Source: Bacteroidales bacterium
Lineage (GTDB): Bacteria > Bacteroidota > Bacteroidia > Bacteroidales > UBA932
Reading direction: 5' to 3'
NCBI GenBank assembly: GCA_017561865.1
Contig: JAFZBH010000030.1
Span: 1 to 38,739, forward strand
DNA: 38,739 nt
Part shown: positions 23,127-33,721 of the stretch, piece by piece
Numbering within the stretch: position 1 is the first letter of the stretch
Layout of the letters: each line of letters opens with the position of its first letter
The notes under the pieces: model-generated
Databases searched by the model: none
Seen by the model: only the letters and a program-made list of their open reading frames with translations
What the model was told of the DNA's origin: nothing
Translations under genes and position numbers: made by a program

Positions 23127-25673
23127 ATGGACAGTGAGGAAAAGAATCCTGAAGAAATCCAGGAAGAAGTGAAGGGAATCATAGAGCCGGTCGAGATCGA
23201 CCACGAGATGCGCACGGCCTACATCGACTACTCGATGTCCGTGATCGTGTCCCGTGCCCTGCCGGACGCCCGGGACGGCCTGAAGCCCGTCCAGCGCAGG
23301 GTCCTGTTCGGGATGGACGGTCTGGGCCTGAACTACGGCGGCCAGACCAAGAAGTCCGCCCGCATCGTCGGCGAGGTGCTCGGAAAGTTCCATCCGCACG
23401 GCGACAGCAGCGTCTACGACGCGATGGCGCGCCTGGCGCAGCCCTGGAACCAGCGTTATCCGCTGGTCTACGGCCAGGGGAACTTCGGTTCGATGGACGG
23501 CGACCCGGTGGCCGCCATGCGTTATACGGAAGCCAAACTTGAGAAGATATCGGAGGACGTCCTGGCCGACCTGGACAAGGACACCGTCGATATGATGCTG
23601 AACTTCGACGACTCCCTCCAGGAGCCGACCGTGCTGCCGACCAAGCTCCCGCTCCTGCTGCTGAACGGCTCGGCGGGCATCGCCGTCGGTATGGCGACGA
23701 ACATGGCCCCGCACAACCTGGGCGAGGTCTGCGACGCGATCTGCGCCTATATCGACAATCCCGACATCACCACGGAGGAGCTGATGGAGCATATCCAGGG
23801 CCCCGACTTCCCGACCGGCGGCATCATCATGGGCCGCCAGGGCATCGTCGACGCGTACAACACCGGCCGCGGCCGCGTGGTGATCCGCGCCAAGACCGAG
23901 ATCGAGGAGGGCGACAACGGCCGCGAGACCATCGTGGTGACCGAGGTTCCCTATATGGTCAACAAGGCCGACATGCTCTCCCGCATCAGCGAGATGGTGC
24001 ACGAGAAGAAGCTCGAGGGCATCGCCGACATCCGTGAGCTGACCAGCCGCGAGGGCATACGCATCGAGTTCGTCGTCAAGAAGGACGCGAACGCCAACGT
24101 GGTGCTGAACACCCTCTTCAAATATACGGCCCTGCAGAGCAGCTTCTCCATCAACAACGTGGCCCTGGTGGGCGGCCGTCCCCGGACGCTCTCGCTCAAG
24201 GACATGCTCAAGACCTTCGTGGACTTCCGCCACGAGGTGGTGGTCCGCCGGACCCGCTTCGAGCTGGAGAAGGCGAAGAAGCGCGCCCACATCCTGGAGG
24301 GCCTGCTCAAGGCCATCGACGTGATCGACGAGATCATCGCGATCATCCGCGCCTCGCGCAGCGTCGACGACGCCAAGGCGACCCTGATGGCCACCTTCGG
24401 CTTCGACGACGTGCAGGCCGCCGCCATCGTGGAGATGCGCCTGCGCCAGCTTACCGGCCTGGAGAAAGACCGCCTGCAGGCGGAATATGACGAACTGGAG
24501 ATGTTCATCGCCCACTGCGAGGAAGTGCTCGCCAGCGACGCCCTCCAGCTGGGCATCGTCAAGGACGAGACGCGCGAGCTGAAGGCCCGCTACGGCGATC
24601 CCCGCCGCACCGAGATCACCCTCTCGGACGACGAGTTCAACCCCGAGGACTTCTATGCCGACGAGGACGTCGTCATCACGATTTCCCACCTCGGCTACAT
24701 CAAGCGCACCGCCCTGACCGAGTTCCGCACCCAGGCCCGCGGCGGCGTGGGCAAGAAGGCGAGCGCCACGCGCGACGAGGATTTCATCGAGCACATCTAC
24801 GTGGCCAACATGCACTCCACGATGCTCTTCTTCACGGACAACGGGATGTGCTACCGCCTCAAGGTATACGAGCTCCCGGAGGGCACCCGCACTTCGAAGG
24901 GCCGCGCCGTGCAGAATCTCCTGTCGATCGATCCTTCCGACCGCATCCGCACCTATCTCAACGTCCGTTCCATCGAGAATCCCGACTACACGGACAACCA
25001 TTTCGTGATCCTCGTCACGAAGCGGGGCGTGGTCAAGAAGACGAACCTGACCGAGTACTCCAACCGCCGCAGCCGCAACAAGGGCATCATCGCCATCGGC
25101 ATCCGCGAGGGTGACGAGCTGCTCGACGCCCTGCTGACCGACGGCTCCCACGAGATCATGATCGCCGCCCGGGGCGGCCGCTGCTGCCGCTTCAACGAAG
25201 AGGAAGTCCGCGCCATCGGGCGCAGCGGATCGGGTGTCCGCGGCATCAGCATCGACGGCGACGACGAGGTGATCGGAGCCCTCTCCGCCAACCCCGGCGC
25301 GGAAGATGCCGCAGCCCATACCATCCTGGTAGTCAGCGAGAACGGCTATGGCAAGCGGTCCGATCCGCAGGAGTACCGCCTGACCGCCCGCGGGGCCAAG
25401 GGAGTGAAGACGATCAACATCACCGAAAAAACTGGCCCGCTTGTTGCAATAAAGAGCGTGACCGAGGAAAATGATCTGATGATCATCACCAAGGCCGGAC
25501 TGACGATCCGGATGGCCGTATCGGACATCAAGGTCGCAGGGCGCGCCACACAGGGCGTAAGACTGATCAACATCCGGGAAGGAGATGCAATCGCTGCGGT
25601 GTCACCGGTCGCCAAGGCGGAAGAAGCAATCCCGGAGGAAGTTCCGGAGGCGGACCAACCGCATAATGAATGA
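23127..25673 (+). CDS. gyrA: DNA gyrase subunit A
   Basis: 848 aa. GyrA cuts and rejoins DNA in the gyrase heterotetramer, introducing negative supercoils with GyrB. The winged-helix breakage-reunion domain has [37 protein letters not shown], and the active-site Tyr133 in [10 protein letters not shown]. In the quinolone region residues equal to E. coli Ser83 and Asp87 are Ser94 and Asp98, the susceptible state. The C-terminal beta-pinwheel has repeated blades, and a GyrA-box-like [10 protein letters not shown] with a degenerate first part. No intein. It is not accompanied by gyrB. The TPR gene follows 31 bp later. Confidence 0.97.
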   Translation: MDSEEKNPEEIQEEVKGIIEPVEIDHEMRTAYIDYSMSVIVSRALPDARDGLKPVQRRVLFGMDGLGLNYGGQTKKSARIVGEVLGKFHPHGDSSVYDAMARLAQPWNQRYPLVYGQGNFGSMDGDPVAAMRYTEAKLEKISEDVLADLDKDTVDMMLNFDDSLQEPTVLPTKLPLLLLNGSAGIAVGMATNMAPHNLGEVCDAICAYIDNPDITTEELMEHIQGPDFPTGGIIMGRQGIVDAYNTGRGRVVIRAKTEIEEGDNGRETIVVTEVPYMVNKADMLSRISEMVHEKKLEGIADIRELTSREGIRIEFVVKKDANANVVLNTLFKYTALQSSFSINNVALVGGRPRTLSLKDMLKTFVDFRHEVVVRRTRFELEKAKKRAHILEGLLKAIDVIDEIIAIIRASRSVDDAKATLMATFGFDDVQAAAIVEMRLRQLTGLEKDRLQAEYDELEMFIAHCEEVLASDALQLGIVKDETRELKARYGDPRRTEITLSDDEFNPEDFYADEDVVITISHLGYIKRTALTEFRTQARGGVGKKASATRDEDFIEHIYVANMHSTMLFFTDNGMCYRLKVYELPEGTRTSKGRAVQNLLSIDPSDRIRTYLNVRSIENPDYTDNHFVILVTKRGVVKKTNLTEYSNRRSRNKGIIAIGIREGDELLDALLTDGSHEIMIAARGGRCCRFNEEEVRAIGRSGSGVRGISIDGDDEVIGALSANPGAEDAAAHTILVVSENGYGKRSDPQEYRLTARGAKGVKTINITEKTGPLVAIKSVTEENDLMIITKAGLTIRMAVSDIKVAGRATQGVRLINIREGDAIAAVSPVAKAEEAIPEEVPEADQPHNE

Positions 25674-25704
25674 AAGTAATTTTAACTTATAAACGTATAA
25701 CCCG

Positions 25705-27024
25705 ATGAAAAAGATTTTAACCATTCTCGCAGTCGCCGCTTCCCTGTTCGCAGTGGACGCGCAGGCGCAGAACAAGTCCTTGGCCGCTGCCAAGGCCGCT
25801 CTCGAGAAGGCGCAGGCCGCCGCCGAGAATCCCAAGCAGAACACGAAGATGGCCACTTGGCTCAAGTATGGCCAGACCCTGATGGACGCCTATAACGCCC
25901 CGGCCGGCAACGCCTGGGTGGGTATGTCCCGTCAGGAGCTCCAGGTCCTCGCCGGCGGCGAGCGTCCGATGTCCGAGAGCCAGGTCGAGATTGGCGGAAA
26001 GCAACTGGTCAAGCAGGTTTTCGCCAACAAGAACTACTACTTCAACGAGGCCGGCCAGCTGGCCGTGATCGAGGTCACCCAGCCGCTGGTGGCGAACGCC
26101 CTCGACAAGGCTGTCGAGGCTTACAAGAAGGCCGCCGAGCTGGATACGAAGGGCCAGAAGACCAAGGACATCTCCGCCGCTCTCGAGAACATCGTCGAGA
26201 AGTATACCGACGACGCCTACAATGCCTATTCCCTCGGCAAGATGGCGGACGCTTCCCAGCTCTTCGAGAAGGCTTACAAGGCTTCCTGCACCGCTCCGCT
26301 GAACCAGGTGGACACGAACTCCCTCTACAACGCCGGTCTGACCGCCTGGGAGGCGCTGGACTGGAACCGTGCGAAGGGTTTCTTCGAGGAAGGCATCAAC
26401 AAGTACCAGTACTACGGCACGGCCGGCGAGTCCTATGCCAAGCTGGCGGACATCGCCGACAGGCTCGGTGACAAGGTTGCCAGCAAGCGGTATCTCGAGG
26501 AGGGTTCCAAGAAGTTCCCGGAGAGCCAGAGCCTGCTGATCGGCCTGATCAACTACTACATCAACAGCGGTGATGACACCGAGCAGCTCTTCAGCCTCTT
26601 CAAGGAGGCCCAGAAGAACGAGCCGGACAACGCTTCCCTGTTCTATGTCGAGGGCAACGCCCGCGCCAAACTGGGACAGAACGAAGAGGCCCTGGCCGCC
26701 TACGACAAGGCCATCGCGATCAATCCCAACTATGAGTGGGGCTACATCGGCAAGGGCATCCAGCTGTACAACATGGCCGTCGACCTGCAGGACAAGGCTT
26801 CCCAGGAAATGAACGACGCCAAGTATATGGCGCTGATGGGTGAGTTCGAGCAGGCCCTCAAGGGCTGCATCGATCCGTTCGAGAAGGCCTTCAACCTCGT
26901 TAACGACGAGACCAAGGCCAACATCGCCGAGTACCTGAAGAACGCCTGCTTCCGCTTCCGCAGCGAGGGTGGCGAGTATCAGGAGAAGTACGAGAAGTAC
27001 AGCGCTGCGGCTGAGAACAAATAA
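25705..27024 (+). CDS. Secreted TPR-repeat protein
   Basis: 439 aa with a signal peptide (MKKILTILAVAASLFAVDAQA, about 1-21). The body is helical and repeat-like: Ala/Lys-rich AAAKAALEKAQAAAENPKQN at the start, then tetratricopeptide units such as AVEAYKKAAELDTKG, NAYSLGKMADASQLFEKAYKAS, AWEALDWNRAKGFFEEGINKY, YVEGNARAKLGQNEEALAAYDKAIAINPNYEWGYIGKG. A gene of this type follows gyrA in other Bacteroidales, so the context fits. Exact function unknown; scaffolding of envelope assembly is a common TPR role (inference). No TAnnTTTG promoter was found in the 31 bp after gyrA, so it may be read from the gyrA promoter. Confidence 0.88.
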   Translation: MKKILTILAVAASLFAVDAQAQNKSLAAAKAALEKAQAAAENPKQNTKMATWLKYGQTLMDAYNAPAGNAWVGMSRQELQVLAGGERPMSESQVEIGGKQLVKQVFANKNYYFNEAGQLAVIEVTQPLVANALDKAVEAYKKAAELDTKGQKTKDISAALENIVEKYTDDAYNAYSLGKMADASQLFEKAYKASCTAPLNQVDTNSLYNAGLTAWEALDWNRAKGFFEEGINKYQYYGTAGESYAKLADIADRLGDKVASKRYLEEGSKKFPESQSLLIGLINYYINSGDDTEQLFSLFKEAQKNEPDNASLFYVEGNARAKLGQNEEALAAYDKAIAINPNYEWGYIGKGIQLYNMAVDLQDKASQEMNDAKYMALMGEFEQALKGCIDPFEKAFNLVNDETKANIAEYLKNACFRFRSEGGEYQEKYEKYSAAAENK

Positions 27025-27030
27025 TCGACT

Positions 27031-28149
27031 CTAGTCTTCGATCCCGCACGTGTCCTTGACGCGTGCCCAGGTCGAAATCATATTATCGAAATCTGAAGGA
27101 GTGAGCCAATCGTCCCGGCGGTTGGCCCACTCTTTTACGAACAGGCTGGCATAACTGTCGGGCAGGAGCCGCTCCGGAAGGGTGCACCACAGGAACCGGA
27201 GTTCCGGCTCCAGCATCCTTTTTTCCTGCGTGAGCGGGTCGTAGACGAAGCGCAGGGTGGCGGCGAGCCCGAGCCGGGAATTGATGATGCTCATATTGGA
27301 AATGGCGTTGCCGAGCGAATAGATGACGGGCACGCCCTTGATGTGCGTGGTGTCCTGGATCACGTGCGGATGGCTGCCCACGATGGCGTCCACGCCCTGC
27401 GAGACCAGCCATTTGGCCCAGGAAACCTCCGACGCGTCCGGATTGAGCTGATATTCCGTGCCCCAGTGCGGAAGGGCAATGACGAAGTCGGCCCCCTGGT
27501 CGCGGGCACTGCGGATGGCCGCCTGGACCTCGTCTTTATGCATCCGGTTGACCTTCGGCCACTCCGTGTCCGGGCCGCTATTGGTGCCGTAGGTGAAATT
27601 GACCAGGGCGACTTTGATTCCGTGGCGCGAAAGGATCAGGGGATAGCTCTCATCCAGTTCCTTCTGGTTGCGGGCCGCTCCCGTCTGCAGGACGCCGAGC
27701 GAGTCGCGTATCTTCGCGTACACGTCGAGGGTGCGCTGCAGGCCGCGGGAGCCGCGGTCGAGCACGTGATTGTTCCCCGTCAGGAAAACGTCGATGCCGC
27801 AGTCATCCGCCGCATACCAGGCATAATAATCCGGCGTGGAGAACGCCGGATAGCCGGCGTAGGGCTCTCCGCCGAGCGGGAACTCCATATTGGCGACGGC
27901 GAAATCCGCCGCGCGCAGCGCCGGCGCGATCCGCTCCATGAAGGGGTGGTGGTCGCGTACCAGCTGCTTGGCGTGCATCATCACGTCGCCGATGACAATC
28001 ACGCTCACGGTATCCGGTGCGTTGAGCATCGATTTCGGGAACGGGATTTGATATTGATCGGAGAAGACCGGATAAGGATGCCGCTGCGCGTGCAGGGAAG
28101 GGGCGCAGCAGAGCAGCAGAAGAAGTGGAATCAGTCGGGTCGCTTTCAT
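27031..28149 (-). CDS. CapA-family secreted phosphoesterase-like protein
   Basis: 372 aa; start ATG at 28149 gives MKATRLIPLLLLLCCAPSLHAQ, a signal peptide. The domain matches the PGA_cap/CapA metallophosphatase-like family: VSVIVIGDVMMHAKQ, VANMEFPLGGEPYAGYP, FLTGNNHVLDRGSRGLQRTLD, LPHWGTEYQL and VGSHPHVIQDTTHIKGVPVIYSLGN. The Asp, Asn and His of these motifs would form the metal site. Members take part in poly-gamma-glutamate or capsule metabolism but many have unknown roles; I give no substrate. Convergent with the TPR gene, 6 bp between stops. Confidence 0.9.
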   Translation of the reverse strand: MKATRLIPLLLLLCCAPSLHAQRHPYPVFSDQYQIPFPKSMLNAPDTVSVIVIGDVMMHAKQLVRDHHPFMERIAPALRAADFAVANMEFPLGGEPYAGYPAFSTPDYYAWYAADDCGIDVFLTGNNHVLDRGSRGLQRTLDVYAKIRDSLGVLQTGAARNQKELDESYPLILSRHGIKVALVNFTYGTNSGPDTEWPKVNRMHKDEVQAAIRSARDQGADFVIALPHWGTEYQLNPDASEVSWAKWLVSQGVDAIVGSHPHVIQDTTHIKGVPVIYSLGNAISNMSIINSRLGLAATLRFVYDPLTQEKRMLEPELRFLWCTLPERLLPDSYASLFVKEWANRRDDWLTPSDFDNMISTWARVKDTCGIED

Positions 28150-28153
28150 AAAA

Positions 28154-28184
28154 TTGTGCAAATATAAGAAAATTGGTAAATTTG
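28154..28184 (+). promoter_or_regulatory. Promoter of the SPOR-M28-leuS-YitT operon
   Basis: TTG (28154-28156) and TAAATTTG (28177-28184), 20 bp apart. The -7 box is only 6 nt from the ATG at 28191, so the mRNA probably begins at or near the start codon. Confidence 0.7.
28159..28166 (-). promoter_or_regulatory. -7 box of the CapA-like gene
   Basis: Minus-strand TATATTTG (28166-28159), 9 nt upstream of the ATG at 28149. The -33 element is not evident. It overlaps the promoter of the divergent SPOR gene. Confidence 0.45.
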
Positions 28185-28190
28185 CGGCTT

Positions 28191-28724
28191 ATGAAGAAAA
28201 TTTTGGCCATAGCCTCGCTCATCGCGTCGGTGTGCCTGCTGGGTGGATGCGACTTCTTCCGCCAGCTGGCGGGCCGTCCGACCTCGCAGGACATCGAGCA
28301 GAAGCGGCTGGTCCTCGAGCAGCGGGCTGCCGTGCTCAGGCAGCAGGAGGATTCCCTGCGCCTGGTCCGGGAGCGTGAGCAGGAGCTGAAGAGGCTCGAA
28401 GCGGATTCGCTTGCGGCGCTGGAGGAACTGCGCACTTCCAAGGTGAAGGTGATTCCTTCTCCGCGCGTGGCTTCCGCCCGGGCGGAACTGGCTTATGAAT
28501 ACTATGTGATGATCGGGGCGTTCAGCGTGCCCGAGTTTGCCCGGAATCAGGCATCCAGGGCGGAGCAGGCCGGCTACACGGCCGTGCAGATCCCGTTCAG
28601 GAACGGCATCACCGCCGTGGGCGCCTGCCCGTCGAACAGTCTGGCCGAAGTCCTCTCCTCGTTGAAGAAACTGCGCGGCGAGAGTTTCTGCCCCGCCGAA
28701 GCCTGGATCCTCCATAAAGAATAG
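28191..28724 (+). CDS. SPOR-domain lipoprotein
   Basis: 177 aa. Lipoprotein signal MKKILAIASLIASVCLLGGC (Cys20). A coiled-coil middle at about 34-85 (QKRLVLEQRAAVLRQQEDSLRLVREREQELKRLEADSL in pieces) is followed by a SPOR domain at about 102-170: YYVMIGAFSVPEFARNQA, AEQAGYTAVQIPFRNG and a closing CPAEAWILH. SPOR domains bind denuded septal peptidoglycan. The ATG at 28191 is chosen; the in-frame codon at 28173 lies before the -7 box. M28-like gene follows 4 bp later, suggesting envelope function in the same transcript as leuS. Confidence 0.9.
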   Translation: MKKILAIASLIASVCLLGGCDFFRQLAGRPTSQDIEQKRLVLEQRAAVLRQQEDSLRLVREREQELKRLEADSLAALEELRTSKVKVIPSPRVASARAELAYEYYVMIGAFSVPEFARNQASRAEQAGYTAVQIPFRNGITAVGACPSNSLAEVLSSLKKLRGESFCPAEAWILHKE

Positions 28725-28728
28725 CGCC

Positions 28729-30051
28729 ATGAGAAGGATCCTGACCTGCCTGGCGCTGCTGTGCGCCGCCCTGTGCGCTTCCGCCCAATATCGTTCGTCC
28801 TACGGCTCGCTCGAAGACAGCGAGGCCGTCGCCGCGATGAAGGAGCACGTCCTGAGCCTGTCGGCCGCCGCCCTGGAGGGCCGCAAGGCCGGCTCGGAAG
28901 GGGAGCGGGACGCCGCCACTTATGTCACGGAGGTGCTCTCCTCCTATGGCCTGGACCTGTTCAGCGGAAAGGAGGGCGACCTGTTCGGCCTCAAGCGGGA
29001 AAACGGCGACACGCTCACTTCCCGCAATGTCCTGGGCTGCATCCCCGGTTACGACCCGGCCCTGCGCGAACACTACATCGTGGTGGGGGCGCGCCTGGAC
29101 AATCTCGGCAAGATGGAATACACCGTGGACGGAGAGCGCCGCGAGCGCATATACTACGGTGCCAACGGCAACGCTTCCGGCCTGTCGCTGCTCCTCGAGC
29201 TCGCCCGGATGCTTTCGCGCAACAGCGTGCTGCTGAGGCGCAGCGTCATTATCGCCGCCTTCGGCTCGTCGCTGGAATCGGGCGCCGGGGCCTGGTATTT
29301 CCTGAACCGTTCGTTCCCGGACGTGGAACGCATCGACGCGATGGTCAACCTCGACATGCTCGGCACGCCCTCCGGCGGCTTCTACGCCTACACGGCGTCC
29401 AATCCCGACCTGAACGTGCTGCTGGACCAGGTGAACGCCACCCTCCAGCCGGTCGTGCCGAAGACGGTCTCGCTCGAGCCCGTCTCCTCCGACCACAGGA
29501 TCTTCTATGACAAGGAGATTCCTTCGGTGTTCTTCACCACCGGGATGTATCCCGAATACAACTCCGACCGCGACACCGCTTCCATCCTGGAATACGACGG
29601 GATGGAGCGCGAACTGGAATACCTGTACAACTTCACCGTAGCCCTGGTCAACGGCCGCAAACCCGAGTTCCGCCGCGACGAATCCGCCCGCAAGCAAAGC
29701 GCGAATGATGTGGTATCCTTCTTCGACTGCGACGTCAGGCCCACCTTCTTCCGCTCCAACGATCCGTCGGAGTTCCTGCGGAAATGGGTGTACACCTATC
29801 TCCGTTATCCGCAGAGCGCGGTCGACGAAGGAGTGCAGGGCCGGGTGCTGGTCGATTTCGTCATCGACGAGAAAGGAAAGGTCCGGGATGTGACCGTCGC
29901 CCGCGGGGTGGATCCGCGCCTGGACGCCGAGGCCGTGCGGGTGATCGCCGCGTCGCCGGACTGGAAGCCGGGCGTGCTCCGCGGCAAGAAAGTGAAGACC
30001 GCCCTGTCGGTATATGTGGAATTCAGATTGGAAAAGAAGAAGAAAAAATAG
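28729..30051 (+). CDS. Inactive-looking M28 peptidase domain fused to TonB C-terminal domain
   Basis: 440 aa with signal peptide ([19 protein letters not shown]). Residues about 30-310 are an M28-type aminopeptidase fold ([72 protein letters not shown]). Compared with Aeromonas aminopeptidase, the metal and catalytic residues are lost: His97 is Arg122, the Asp of GADDNASG is absent (GANGNASG), the Glu pair is Ser181-Leu182, His256 is Asn278; only the Asp of NLDM (209) and the SDH remain. Residues about 355-436 form a TonB_C domain ([42 protein letters not shown]). It is probably a binding scaffold. leuS starts 2 bp later. Confidence 0.85.
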   Translation: MRRILTCLALLCAALCASAQYRSSYGSLEDSEAVAAMKEHVLSLSAAALEGRKAGSEGERDAATYVTEVLSSYGLDLFSGKEGDLFGLKRENGDTLTSRNVLGCIPGYDPALREHYIVVGARLDNLGKMEYTVDGERRERIYYGANGNASGLSLLLELARMLSRNSVLLRRSVIIAAFGSSLESGAGAWYFLNRSFPDVERIDAMVNLDMLGTPSGGFYAYTASNPDLNVLLDQVNATLQPVVPKTVSLEPVSSDHRIFYDKEIPSVFFTTGMYPEYNSDRDTASILEYDGMERELEYLYNFTVALVNGRKPEFRRDESARKQSANDVVSFFDCDVRPTFFRSNDPSEFLRKWVYTYLRYPQSAVDEGVQGRVLVDFVIDEKGKVRDVTVARGVDPRLDAEAVRVIAASPDWKPGVLRGKKVKTALSVYVEFRLEKKKKK

Positions 30052-30053
30052 AT

Positions 30054-32792
30054 ATGGATTACGATTTCAAATCGATCGAGAGCAAATGGCAGGCCCGCTG
30101 GGCTGCAGAAAAGACCTTCCGGGTGAGTGAAGACCCCGCCAAACCGAAGTATTACGTGCTGGATATGTTCCCGTATCCGTCCGGCGCCGGGCTGCACGTG
30201 GGGCATCCGCTGGGCTACATCGCCAGCGACATCTTCTCGCGCTACAAGCGCCTCAAGGGCTTCAACGTCCTGCACCCGATGGGCTACGACGCTTTCGGCC
30301 TCCCGGCCGAGCAGTATGCCATCCAGACGGGCCAGCACCCGGAGGTGACGACCGAGCGGAACATCGCCCGCTACCGCGAGCAGCTGGACCGGATCGGTTT
30401 CTCCTACGACTGGGACCGCGAGATACGCACCTGCGACCCCGGCTACTACAAGTGGACGCAGTGGGCTTTTCTGCAGATGTTCGACAGCTGGTATGATCCC
30501 GACCTGGACAAGGCCCGCCCGATCTCGGAGCTGGTCAGCCGCTTCGAGACGACCGGCTACGAAGATGTCAGCGCGGAGCGGTGGAAGGCCGCTTCCGAGA
30601 AGGAGAAATCCGACATCCTGATGCGTTACCGCATCGCCTATCAGGGCGAAACCTCGGTCAACTGGTGCGAGGGGCTCGGCACGGTGCTCGCCAACGACGA
30701 AGTCAAGGACGGGCTGAGCGTCCGCGGCGGATTCCCGGTGGAGCAGAAGAAGATGACCCAGTGGCAGCTGCGCGTGTCAGCCTATGCGGGGCGCCTGCTC
30801 GACTCGCTGGAGAAGCTCGACTGGACCGATTCGCTCAAGGAGATGCAGCGCAATTGGATCGGCCGCAGCGAAGGCACCGAAATGGTGTTCAATACGGTCT
30901 GCGACGGACGCGAGCTGCCGATCACCATCTTCACGACCCGCGCCGACACCATCTATGGCGTGACCTTTATGGTCCTCGCCCCCGAGAGCGAACTGGTGGA
31001 GAGCCTGACCGCCGCCGACCGCAAGGCCGAGGTGGAGCAGTATATCCAGGCCGTGAAGAAGAAGACGGAGCGCGAGCGCATCGCCGAGACCCGTACGGTC
31101 ACGGGCGTGTTCGCCGGCTCCTACGGCATCAACCCGGTGACCGGGGAGAAGATCCCGATCTGGATCTCCGAATACGTCCTCGCGGGCTACGGCACCGGCG
31201 CCATCATGGCCGTTCCGGCTCACGACAGCCGCGACTATGCCTTTGCGAAGAAGTTCGGCCTGCCGATCGTCCCGCTGATCGAGGGCTGCGACGTCTCGCA
31301 GGAGTCGTTCGACGCCAAGGACGGCATCATGTGCAACTCCGGCTTCCTGAACGGGATGACGGTCAAGCAGGCCATCGAGGCCGCCAAGGATTACGTGGAG
31401 GCCCACGGCCTGGGCCGCCGCAAGACGAATTACCGCCTGCGCGATGCGATTTTCTCGCGCCAGCGCTATTGGGGAGAGCCTTTCCCGGTCTGCTACAAGC
31501 CGGACGGCACCCCGACGCCGCTCCCGCTGTCGGCCCTGCCGCTCCGCCTGCCGGAGATCGACTCCTTCAAGCCGTCCCCGGACGGGCAGCCGCCCCTGTC
31601 CCGCGCCAAGGACTGGACCTGGGACGGGTATCCGCTGGAAAAGAGCACGATGCCGGGTTTCGCCGGGTCGAGCGCCTACTATCTCCGCTATATGGACCCG
31701 CACAACGACGAGGCACTCGTCAGCCGCGAAGCCGACGAGTACTGGCGTAACGTCGACCTGTACATCGGCGGCACGGAGCACGCCACCGGACACCTGATCT
31801 ATTCCCGCTTCTGGAACAAGTTCCTCTACGACCGCGGCTGGGTGTGCGAGGACGAGCCGTTCCGCAAACTCATCAACCAGGGAATGATCCAGGGCCGCTC
31901 CAACTTCGTCTACCGCCTGGTCGGGACGAATACCTTCGTCTCCCTGGGCCTGAAGGACAAGTACGAGACCACCGAAATCCACGTGGACATCAACCTCGTG
32001 CACAACGACCGGCTCGACCTGGAGGGCTTCCGCCGCTGGCGGCCCGACTTCGCCGATGCCGAGTTTATCCTCGAGGACGGCGAGTACATCTGCGGCTGGG
32101 CCGTCGAGAAGATGAGCAAGTCGATGTACAATGTCGTCAACCCCGACGACATCTGCGACCGCTACGGCGCCGACACCCTCCGCCTCTACGAGATGTTCCT
32201 GGGACCCCTGGAGCAGAGCAAGCCCTGGGACACCAAGGGCATCGACGGCGTGGCCCGCTTCCTGAAAAAGCTCTGGAGGCTCTACACGGACCGCGAGGGC
32301 TTCATCGTGACGGATGACAAGCCGACGCCCGCCGAGCTGAAGGTCCTGCACCGCCTGATCGGCAAGGAGCAGGAAGATATCGAGAGCTTCTCCTACAATA
32401 CGACCATCAGCGCCTTTATGATCGCGGTGGGAGAACTGACGGCGCTGAACTGCCACAAGCGCGAAATCCTCGAGCCGCTCTGCGTGCTCCTGTCGCCATT
32501 CGCCCCGCATATCGCCGAAGAACTGTGGGAGATGCTCGGCCACGCCGAGAGCGTCAGCTTCGCCCGCTTCCCCGAGTATGTCGCCGCCTGGACGGTGGAG
32601 GACAACGTGACCTATCCGGTCCAGTTCAACGGCAAGATGCGTTTCACCGTGGACCTGCCGAAGAGCGCGTCCCCCGCCGAGGTCGAAGCCGCCGTGCGCG
32701 GGATGGAACAGACCGGGCGCTGGGTCGGCGCCGGACAGATCGTCAAGGTCGTCGTGGTGCCCGGAAGAATCATCAACATCGTTGTGAAATGA
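30054..32792 (+). CDS. leuS: Leucyl-tRNA synthetase
   Basis: 912 aa, class I synthetase that charges tRNA-Leu. HIGH motif variant in [13 protein letters not shown] (His51 end), the editing CP1 domain with [20 protein letters not shown] and [19 protein letters not shown], the YWGEPFPV segment and the KMSKS motif near residue 686 ([16 protein letters not shown]). The C-terminal anticodon-binding helices precede [10 protein letters not shown] and [13 protein letters not shown]. The ATG at 30054 was chosen; earlier in-frame sequence belongs to the M28 gene. It overlaps YitT by 4 bp (ATGA), so it lies within a five-gene operon. Confidence 0.97.
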   Translation: MDYDFKSIESKWQARWAAEKTFRVSEDPAKPKYYVLDMFPYPSGAGLHVGHPLGYIASDIFSRYKRLKGFNVLHPMGYDAFGLPAEQYAIQTGQHPEVTTERNIARYREQLDRIGFSYDWDREIRTCDPGYYKWTQWAFLQMFDSWYDPDLDKARPISELVSRFETTGYEDVSAERWKAASEKEKSDILMRYRIAYQGETSVNWCEGLGTVLANDEVKDGLSVRGGFPVEQKKMTQWQLRVSAYAGRLLDSLEKLDWTDSLKEMQRNWIGRSEGTEMVFNTVCDGRELPITIFTTRADTIYGVTFMVLAPESELVESLTAADRKAEVEQYIQAVKKKTERERIAETRTVTGVFAGSYGINPVTGEKIPIWISEYVLAGYGTGAIMAVPAHDSRDYAFAKKFGLPIVPLIEGCDVSQESFDAKDGIMCNSGFLNGMTVKQAIEAAKDYVEAHGLGRRKTNYRLRDAIFSRQRYWGEPFPVCYKPDGTPTPLPLSALPLRLPEIDSFKPSPDGQPPLSRAKDWTWDGYPLEKSTMPGFAGSSAYYLRYMDPHNDEALVSREADEYWRNVDLYIGGTEHATGHLIYSRFWNKFLYDRGWVCEDEPFRKLINQGMIQGRSNFVYRLVGTNTFVSLGLKDKYETTEIHVDINLVHNDRLDLEGFRRWRPDFADAEFILEDGEYICGWAVEKMSKSMYNVVNPDDICDRYGADTLRLYEMFLGPLEQSKPWDTKGIDGVARFLKKLWRLYTDREGFIVTDDKPTPAELKVLHRLIGKEQEDIESFSYNTTISAFMIAVGELTALNCHKREILEPLCVLLSPFAPHIAEELWEMLGHAESVSFARFPEYVAAWTVEDNVTYPVQFNGKMRFTVDLPKSASPAEVEAAVRGMEQTGRWVGAGQIVKVVVVPGRIINIVVK

Positions 32793-33721
32793 CACGCAAA
32801 GCCGTTCTCCGTACCATCTGGGAATACCTGACGCTGACCCTGGCCTGCTTCATCTTCGCGATTGCCTGGGAGTGCTTCATGATTCCCAACGGGATGTCCG
32901 CCGGCGGGATGATGGGTCTGTGTACCGTCCTCCAGTACGCTACGGGCGGACTGATTCCCGCGCAATATACCTATATCGCCATCAATGCGATCCTGATCGT
33001 GGTCGCCGTGATCGCGATGGGGATCGGGTTCGGGTTCAAGACCATCTGGTGCATCGTGATGTCCACCCTCGCGATGGAGATCCTGTCGCGGGTGACGGCG
33101 CTGCACGCCATCCCCGGTTCCTTCTTCTATATGCAGGAGCGCCTGCTGGTCCCGGTCGTGGCCGGCGTGTTCGAGGCCGTCGGACTGGGTCTGGTGCTGC
33201 GCTACGGCGGCAGCACGGGCGGCACCGACATCATCGCCCTGATGATCAACAAGTACTGGCCCGTCTCGCTGAGCACCGTGTTCCTCCTGTCGGACGTGGT
33301 GATCTGCGCCATGCTGCTCCTGCTTCCGGAGAAGACCTTCTCCGATATGTGCTACGGTCTGTCGGAGGTGGTGATCTTCTCGCTGGTGATCGACATCGTC
33401 GTGGGCGGCAAGCGCTCGTCCTATCAGCTGCTGGTCTTCTCCGAGCATTACGACAAGATCGCCGACCATATCATCTACAATATGGACCGGGGCGTGACCG
33501 TGCTCCGGGCCCAGGGCTGGTATACCAAGTCCGACAAGAACGTGCTGCTGATCCTCATCAACCAGACCCAGATGGCGGAGCTGTCCCGGGTCATCAAGGA
33601 TATCGATCCGCGCGCGTTCATGTCCATCTCCCCGACGCGCAGCGTCTATGGCGAAGGGTTCGAGGAGATCAAGACGGGGGTCAAGCTGAAACTCAAGAAA
33701 AAAGACAATGACACTGCTTAA
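32789..33721 (+). CDS. YitT family membrane protein, paralogue 1
   Basis: 310 aa, YitT_membrane with DUF2179 at the C-terminus. About six transmembrane segments lie in residues 12-205 ([96 protein letters not shown]), with the family motif [18 protein letters not shown]. The DUF2179 domain includes [19 protein letters not shown] and the tail [21 protein letters not shown]. The function of the family is unproven; a transport role is often suggested. ATG 32789 overlaps the leuS stop (ATGA). The next gene is a paralogue overlapping by 14 bp. Confidence 0.9.
   Translation: MTRKAVLRTIWEYLTLTLACFIFAIAWECFMIPNGMSAGGMMGLCTVLQYATGGLIPAQYTYIAINAILIVVAVIAMGIGFGFKTIWCIVMSTLAMEILSRVTALHAIPGSFFYMQERLLVPVVAGVFEAVGLGLVLRYGGSTGGTDIIALMINKYWPVSLSTVFLLSDVVICAMLLLLPEKTFSDMCYGLSEVVIFSLVIDIVVGGKRSSYQLLVFSEHYDKIADHIIYNMDRGVTVLRAQGWYTKSDKNVLLILINQTQMAELSRVIKDIDPRAFMSISPTRSVYGEGFEEIKTGVKLKLKKKDNDTA

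Noticed and set aside
23112-25319. 735-codon open frame antisense to gyrA
   Set aside because: Antisense shadow of gyrA, no recognisable domain.
23127-25673. Possible intein or quinolone resistance change in gyrA
   Set aside because: Length and motifs are continuous, and the residues equivalent to Ser83 and Asp87 are the susceptible forms.
30777-32795. 672-codon open frame antisense to leuS
   Set aside because: Antisense shadow; leuS HIGH and KMSKS motifs are on the plus strand.
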